This document shows positions 59,717 to 64,000 of a stretch of 64,000 nt of DNA, piece after piece. The notes under the pieces are model-generated. The model made no database searches and was not told the origin of the DNA. It worked only from the letters and a program-made list of their open reading frames with translations. Source of the stretch: Blautia sp. (GTDB lineage Bacteria; Bacillota; Clostridia; Lachnospirales; Lachnospiraceae); the NCBI GenBank assembly GCA_023663685.1, contig JAMPHB010000001.1, forward strand, positions 898,748-962,747. Reading direction: 5' to 3'. Both the position numbers and the translations under genes were made by a program. Each line of letters begins with the position of its first letter. Position 1 is the stretch's first letter.

Positions 59717-60176
59717 CTGACCCCTCCTGCTTTTTCTTTAACTGTTCCTTTAGGTATTCATAGCGCAGACGCTTTTCCTCCTTTGCAAAATGCATAGCGG
59801 ATTCCCGGTTCTGCCGGGCATTCCCCCCGTACACAAGCGTACCGGCCTGCTCCCCGAACTGTTCGCTGGTAAGATCAAATGTGATGCCGTCCACCACGTT
59901 GTAGCAATGCACGCCGCCGTTCTCCGTCGGCATACCGCAGACTTCTCCGCCAAAGATGTCCTGCGCCAGAAATGCGGTGATGGAGCACTGGCCTTTTGTC
60001 TTATTTTCCGGCGACCACCCGTCGCGCATTCTCGGCGCGCAGGTGTCTGCGCACCAGATCTCCGAAAGCGCATCGTATAAGTCTATGGGCGTTCCGATAC
60101 CTGGATACTGCGCATTTTTTGCTTTTACCCTGCCAGCCGTCTCATGGCCGTAAAAATTGTAGATTTTTTGTTCCAT
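59703..60176 (-). CDS. YunG-like conserved protein (157 aa)
   Basis: IWCADTCAPRMRDGWSPENK and TKGQCSITAFLAQDIFGGEV near residue 45-80, followed by VHCYNVVDGITFDLTSEQFG, match the YunG family, which has a Cys-His arrangement like a transglutaminase-type fold. Function not known. C-terminus is a charged helix. Confidence 0.75.
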   Translation of the reverse strand: MEQKIYNFYGHETAGRVKAKNAQYPGIGTPIDLYDALSEIWCADTCAPRMRDGWSPENKTKGQCSITAFLAQDIFGGEVCGMPTENGGVHCYNVVDGITFDLTSEQFGEQAGTLVYGGNARQNRESAMHFAKEEKRLRYEYLKEQLKKKQEGSDVRA

Positions 60177-60195
60177 GACTTACCCCCTCATAATG

Positions 60196-60717
60196 CTAAA
60201 CCCTTACAATATAGCCTTCTTTTCTGGGTGCGGCTTCCCTTTTGCCCTCTTCAAGGCCATAGCCCAGTATCACGTTACCGACTCCCTCATAGTCGCCTTC
60301 CACGCCCCACTTTTTAAGAATCTCTTTTCCCTGCGCCGAGTCAAATACCTCCCTCGCGCGGTAGATATAGCAGGAATCCACGCCAATCGCGTGCGCCGCG
60401 TTCAGCAGATTGCCAATCACCATATTGCCGTCGTCCACATGGGTACTGACGCTTCTGTCCGCCAGCACGACAAGCACTGTCGGCGCTCCGTAAAACGGAT
60501 CTGTATCGGCTCCCATCACTCCGGCGTTCAGCTTCGAGAGAAGATCCCTCGTCTCCTTGTCCGAAACCGCAACAATTAACGGCGACTGCTTCCCCATTCC
60601 GGTGGGCGCATAAATACCCGCCTCAAGAATGGCGTCCAGCTCCTCCCCGGTAATCGGCTCCGGCTTATACGCACGGCAACTCCTTCTCGTCTTTAAATCC
60701 TCCAGTGTCTCTCTCAT
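60196..60717 (-). CDS. Nitroreductase-family flavoprotein (173 aa)
   Basis: FMN-dependent reductase. The N-terminus TLEDLKTRRSCRAYKPEPI has the RRSxR FMN-binding Arg, and GNVILGYGLEEGKREAAPRK closes the FMN pocket. GIYAPTGMGKQSPLIVAV near residue 32 is standard. Electron donor NAD(P)H by family; substrate unknown. Confidence 0.92.
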   Translation of the reverse strand: MRETLEDLKTRRSCRAYKPEPITGEELDAILEAGIYAPTGMGKQSPLIVAVSDKETRDLLSKLNAGVMGADTDPFYGAPTVLVVLADRSVSTHVDDGNMVIGNLLNAAHAIGVDSCYIYRAREVFDSAQGKEILKKWGVEGDYEGVGNVILGYGLEEGKREAAPRKEGYIVRV

Positions 60718-60751
60718 AATCGCTCTCCTTTCCGCTATATCAATAGCTTCC

Positions 60752-61165
60752 CTATTCCGTCCGCAGGCGGTTTAAAATGCTCTCCACCTGCCAGATTGCC
60801 GACGACACCTGATTTTTGGCCTCGTCAATCTTCGACTGCACCATCACATCTGCGATAAGCCCATCAAAGAAAAAATCTGCAAAGGTGAGGAAATCTCCGA
60901 TCTGCACATCCGGTATACTCCCGCCCACGTCACTCAACTCCTGCCGGAAACGCCACAGATCCTGCCGGGCGCTTTCCATGCACTGCCGGGCATTATTCAG
61001 CTTTGAATGCTTGATTAAGCTCGTAACCAGACCACCGCCAAGTATATCCACGATCCCCCAGTTCCCGGCGCTGTTCAGGTAATTCGCCGCTTCGTGCAGA
61101 CTGCGCAGGGACTGCTCCCCGGCAGCGACTGCTTCACGGATTTCTTTGTTGATGTCATAGTTCAT
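60752..61165 (-). CDS. Conserved helical protein of unknown function (137 aa)
   Basis: Mostly helical (NKEIREAVAAGEQSLRSLHE), with a central glycine-rich hydrophobic turn (WGIVDILGGGLVTSLIKHSK) around residue 38-57. No signal peptide. Neighbours are nitroreductase and the NERD-HRDC gene. I recognise the pattern from other clostridial hypothetical proteins but no function. Confidence 0.7.
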   Translation of the reverse strand: MNYDINKEIREAVAAGEQSLRSLHEAANYLNSAGNWGIVDILGGGLVTSLIKHSKLNNARQCMESARQDLWRFRQELSDVGGSIPDVQIGDFLTFADFFFDGLIADVMVQSKIDEAKNQVSSAIWQVESILNRLRTE

Positions 61166-61191
61166 TAAGATTCCTCCATATAAAATTTTCT

Positions 61192-62205
61192 CTATTTTTG
61201 AGCGTCGTTGAGAATCTTTATTATCTCATCACCATACTTTTCGACCTTTACCGCTCCAAAGCCAGAAACCGTTAGCAATTCTTCCTTATTTTTTGCCTTC
61301 TTACTAATCAAAGCTTCCATCTGTGAATCAGTAAAAATATAATAGGCTTTAACACCTTCTTCCCTGCTTTGTTGTAATCGAAATTCTTTTAATTTTCTGA
61401 CTAATTCCTCATGTTTGTCCTCTTGAGAACCAATTTCTATTTTGTTTCCCACTGTTTCTGCGTTCTTATGTTCCTCTTGTTCTGGTAATTGTTTATCCTC
61501 TGACTGTACCTTTACTGAATTTCTTATATCCTCAAACATTTTTACATATCTTAAAGAATAATCCGACCGTTCTTCACAATTCTTATCCACAAAAAATTGT
61601 GCCAACTCTGTCATTTCCTTTTGTGACAAATCAGAATTTTTTGATTGAGCCTCCATGGATTTCATGTAATTGATAAGCTGATCCGCCCGAATCACCTTCT
61701 CTTTAACTTCTTTTTTAGCATATTTTGCATTTAGATACGTTTTAGGGTTTGCTAAAACAACAATGGATTTATATATATTACCAAAATTCTTTTCAAATGA
61801 TTTTTTTGATAATATATTTCCCTTCGCCTCCATCCGCAATTCTTTAATAATATTCATATGACGCTCATTTTGTGTAATGGGCGAATACACGCCTTCCTTT
61901 ATCTTTTTACCGCCCAACTCATATGTGCGAATAAAATTCCCTGCATTATCAATTTCAATATTTCCAATTAGATTTTTACATTCCAGAATATACACATACT
62001 TTCTCGTAATAACAATATAATCTATTTGTGCGGATAACTCTCCTGACTGTAAACAAATGTCATGCAAAATGCACATATCCATGCCACTATTTTTAAGTTC
62101 AAAAGCGATATTCTGCTCCCCAGCCATGCCATAACCAGCTATTTTTATCTGCTTCTCCATATCTTTCTTTAATTCCGAAGGAGCTTCAGACAATAGACCT
62201 TCCAT
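61192..62205 (-). CDS. NERD-HRDC domain protein, apparent 5' frameshift (337 aa in this frame)
   Basis: A NERD nuclease-related domain (about residues 30-140: NIAFELKNSGMDMCILHDIC, QIDYIVITRKYVYILECKNL) is joined to a C-terminal HRDC helical domain (FRLQQSREEGVKAYYIFTDS, ELLTVSGFGAVKVEKYGDEI). NERD resembles restriction-endonuclease folds, HRDC binds nucleic acid, so a DNA-processing role is likely. The ATG at 62205 lacks a good ribosome site; the natural start seems to be upstream in another frame (see 62206-62279). Confidence 0.8.
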   Translation of the reverse strand: MEGLLSEAPSELKKDMEKQIKIAGYGMAGEQNIAFELKNSGMDMCILHDICLQSGELSAQIDYIVITRKYVYILECKNLIGNIEIDNAGNFIRTYELGGKKIKEGVYSPITQNERHMNIIKELRMEAKGNILSKKSFEKNFGNIYKSIVVLANPKTYLNAKYAKKEVKEKVIRADQLINYMKSMEAQSKNSDLSQKEMTELAQFFVDKNCEERSDYSLRYVKMFEDIRNSVKVQSEDKQLPEQEEHKNAETVGNKIEIGSQEDKHEELVRKLKEFRLQQSREEGVKAYYIFTDSQMEALISKKAKNKEELLTVSGFGAVKVEKYGDEIIKILNDAQK

Positions 62206-62279
62206 TCTTTCAATGAATCTCGAAGCCTCACTGCTTTCTTTTATAAAAACTGCCCCATCTTCTTAGTAAAAATTCCCAT
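62206..62279 (-). other. Out-of-frame 5' end of the NERD-HRDC gene
   Basis: ATG 62279 has AGGAGG seven bases upstream and begins MGIFTKKMG. In the +0 frame it soon stops, but one extra G in the G4 run (62253-62256) would continue as AVFIKESSEASRFIERMEG straight into the NERD frame. This points to a -1 frameshift or a base-call error. Confidence 0.65.
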
Positions 62280-62353
62280 TTACAACCCTCCTCCTCTTTT
62301 ACAAATTTCTCTGTATATTTTGCTATCAAACCAAAGCACGGACTACACATTTT

Positions 62354-62911
62354 CTATCGCTCCCGGATGCGCCACATGATGTCGCCTCCATTCTCCTTCA
62401 GCCAGCCCCTTGCCTCCCGGTAGCCGGGACAGACCCGGGCGACCTCCGCCCAAAAGGCCGGGGAATGATTCATCTCAAGTCTGTGACAGAGCTCATGCAC
62501 CACCACATAATCCACCACCTCGGGCTTTGTCAGCATCAGCAGACAGTTAAAACTCAGGTTGCCCGCCCGGCTGCAGCTCCCCCAGCGGGTGCGCTGGCAC
62601 CTAATAAAAATCCGCCCGTAGTCAGTACCTACGAGCGGAGCATAGTGACAAACTCTCTCCGGGATATATTGCAGAGCCCTGTTTGTCAATGTCTTAACTT
62701 CTTCCGGCGTAAGCACCGGGTGGCTGTCCCTCTCCGCTTTTCGGTCGGCCATCTCCTGCCAGTGCTTTTCAATCCAGCTTTCCTTTTCTTTTATGAATTT
62801 TCGAAGCTCCCGGTCAGATATCTGATAGGGAGCACGCAGAAGAACACGCAGATCCGGACGTATCTCCAGACTGACGCTCTTTCTCCTGCTGCGTATAATC
62901 TCAATCTCCAT
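62354..62911 (-). CDS. YgjP/SprT-like zinc metalloprotease (185 aa)
   Basis: The metal site is YVVVHELCHRLEMNHSPAFW: HELCH plus a downstream His. FIRCQRTRWGSCSRAGNLSF near residue 115 is a YgjP/WLM hallmark. The N-terminus (VSLEIRPDLRVLLRAPYQIS) is typical. Cytoplasmic; substrate unknown. Confidence 0.92.
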   Translation of the reverse strand: MEIEIIRSRRKSVSLEIRPDLRVLLRAPYQISDRELRKFIKEKESWIEKHWQEMADRKAERDSHPVLTPEEVKTLTNRALQYIPERVCHYAPLVGTDYGRIFIRCQRTRWGSCSRAGNLSFNCLLMLTKPEVVDYVVVHELCHRLEMNHSPAFWAEVARVCPGYREARGWLKENGGDIMWRIRER

Positions 62912-62920
62912 AAACCTATT

Positions 62921-63613
62921 TTACTTGTCTTCCACCTTTTGTGCAAGCTTTTTCCGCTGTCTTCTCTCATGTTCCAGCCGCTCCTGGATTTCGTCCATTC
63001 TGCGGAAGATATCGGCGATTGCTTCCTCCTCGTTCTGAGGCCTCTGGGGATTCTCCATCTGCCCCCTCGCCTTGATATCCTTTGCGAAAATCCACTTGAA
63101 CACGATTCTCACTACCGGCTGAATGAAAAACACCTGCGAGAAAAATGCAAAGGGGAAATTGAAGCAGACAAGCTTAATCCAGTTTGCAAGCAGAGTCCAC
63201 AAGTCAAAGCCCGCATAGTACGGATAGTAGAACCATGCGGCCAAAAAGCTCATGGCCGGGCACATAATCAGCACTGTGCAGCTGATGATCACCGTTTCAA
63301 AAATCATCGGGTGGTTCCTTGCGGGGTCGAACATATTGCTCGCCATACGGAAGGACAGGGGGCTTCCCATGAAAATCTCCAGTATGTAGGCAAAGCAGAA
63401 TTCGATCAGCACTACCGCCCAGATGGGCAGGTACCTCCCGAACATATACACGCCGCCCTGCCTGTTGATCGCCTCAATCACGCCGGATGCGTTGTTGAGC
63501 TACATGAGGAGACTTCCGTTCACAACATACAGACTGTAGAAAATGTATCCATGTACCGTAATCACTACTGTGAGCAGCGCAAAGATCATTCTCTGAAATT
63601 TGTTTCTTGGCAT
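62921..63613 (-). pseudogene. DUF2798-like membrane protein gene broken by an in-frame TAG
   Basis: From ATG 63613 the frame encodes MPRNKFQRMIFALLTVVITV and GYIFYSLYVVNGSLLM, then TAG (63500-63502), then LNNASGVIEAINRQGGVYMF and the rest of the protein without a shift. Four hydrophobic segments and a charged C-terminal coiled coil follow. The first membrane helix lies before the stop. A restart at GTG 63481 would give a truncated 186-aa protein. Only this one codon seems to have changed. Confidence 0.8.
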
Positions 63614-63648
63614 AATTTTTACCTCTACTTTCTTTTGATTTTGGGCAC

Positions 63649-63681
63649 AAAAAAACACGGAACAGTCAGTCATGTTCCGTG
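63649..63681 (-). terminator. Leader terminator hairpin before the DUF2798-like gene
   Basis: A perfect 9-bp stem (cacggaaca / tgttccgtg), 8-base loop and a 7-T tract on the minus strand, ahead of the gene rather than behind it. It may be an attenuator or end a short transcript. Confidence 0.75.
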
Positions 63682-63733
63682 ATCAGATTTACGTGCCGTG
63701 CACTACATGTGTCGTCATGCTTAATACCCGCTC

Positions 63734-63762
63734 ATTCTATCACAAAATCGAAAACCGGGCAA
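63734..63762 (-). promoter_or_regulatory. Candidate promoter for the DUF2798-like gene
   Basis: Minus strand TTGCCC, 17-base spacer, TAGAAT. Transcripts would run about 50 bases into the leader terminator. Confidence 0.45.
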
Positions 63763-63864
63763 GCCTAAAATTTCGTACCACATTTTATATAAATTTTATA
63801 GGATTTCCGCTATAAATATGTTAAAATGTACTGGAAAATCAAATTCACATATGGGAGGTTTATT

Positions 63865-64000
63865 ATGGCAAGGTTTACATTACCGAGAGACTTATATCAC
63901 GGAAAGGGCGCCCTGGAGGCCTTAAAGACACTGGAAGGCAAAAAAGCCATCATCTGTGTGGGCGGCGGCTCCATGAAGCGGTTCGGATTTTTAGACCGGG
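63865..64000 (+). CDS. Iron-containing alcohol dehydrogenase (5' end only)
   Basis: The frame MARFTLPRDLYHGKGALEAL then KKAIICVGGGSMKRFGFLDR runs off the window. GGGSMKRFGFLD is the start of the nucleotide-binding region of butanol-dehydrogenase-like proteins. GGGAGG precedes the ATG. It is the only plus-strand gene at this end. Confidence 0.85.
   Translation, partial: MARFTLPRDLYHGKGALEALKTLEGKKAIICVGGGSMKRFGFLDR

Overview
The window looks like the chromosome of a motile, anaerobic, monoderm Clostridia bacterium, most likely Lachnospiraceae-like. The signs are strong GGAGG ribosome binding sites, a long Gram-positive type SRP RNA, FliW/CsrA beside the late flagellar genes, a reverse rubrerythrin, a CIRCE/HrcA-controlled Hsp20, and flagellins under sigma-28 type promoters (TAAA-N16-CCGATAA). 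No database was searched; the placement rests on gene content and motifs.

Region 1 (1-12.5 kb) holds the end of a TPR glycosyltransferase, flagellin 1, and a translationally coupled minus-strand operon: a 819-aa repeat-rich surface protein, a pentulose-phosphate epimerase, a TarI/IspD-type cytidylyltransferase and a TarJ/GatD-type dehydrogenase. This operon could make a CDP-pentitol. Divergent from it is an O-antigen ligase/PglL/Wzy-type membrane protein with what reads as a perfect sigma-28 promoter. Two cell-surface proteins follow, ending at a bidirectional terminator.

Region 2 (12.5-40.2 kb) is one large minus-strand glycan island lying between two flagellin genes. It encodes a Kdo-type pathway (KdsD, KdsA, a CMP-sugar synthetase, a KpsC/S-like transferase), CDP-glucose synthesis and 4,6-dehydration, an aminotransferase, an acyl-adenylate ligase/ACP/acyltransferase module, an acetolactate-synthase-like ThDP enzyme, a split transketolase, an FAD oxidoreductase, an aldo-keto reductase, two FkbM methyltransferases, two radical SAM proteins and several glycosyltransferases. 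A small Rossmann-like 'GxGxxG...D' module recurs in seven proteins with unrelated catalytic domains. I infer that the island builds an elaborate, probably branched and acylated, glycan for flagellin or another surface polymer.

Region 3 (40.3-53.05 kb) is the late flagellar cluster: flagellin 2, a FliT-like protein, FliS, FliD, FlaG, CsrA, FliW, FlgL, two FlgK-like proteins, FlgN and FlgM. Sigma-28 promoters lie before flgM, flaG and both flagellins. The flagellin 2 leader carries a textbook CsrA hairpin.

Region 4 (53.05-64 kb) is ordinary accessory and housekeeping DNA. It contains the SRP RNA, a DUF4258/YgiT-type toxin-antitoxin pair, reverse rubrerythrin with a PerR remnant in its leader, tadA, hsp20, small hypothetical genes, nitroreductase, a NERD-HRDC protein with a frameshifted 5' end, a YgjP-type metalloprotease, a DUF2798-like gene broken by a TAG codon, and the start of an iron-containing alcohol dehydrogenase.
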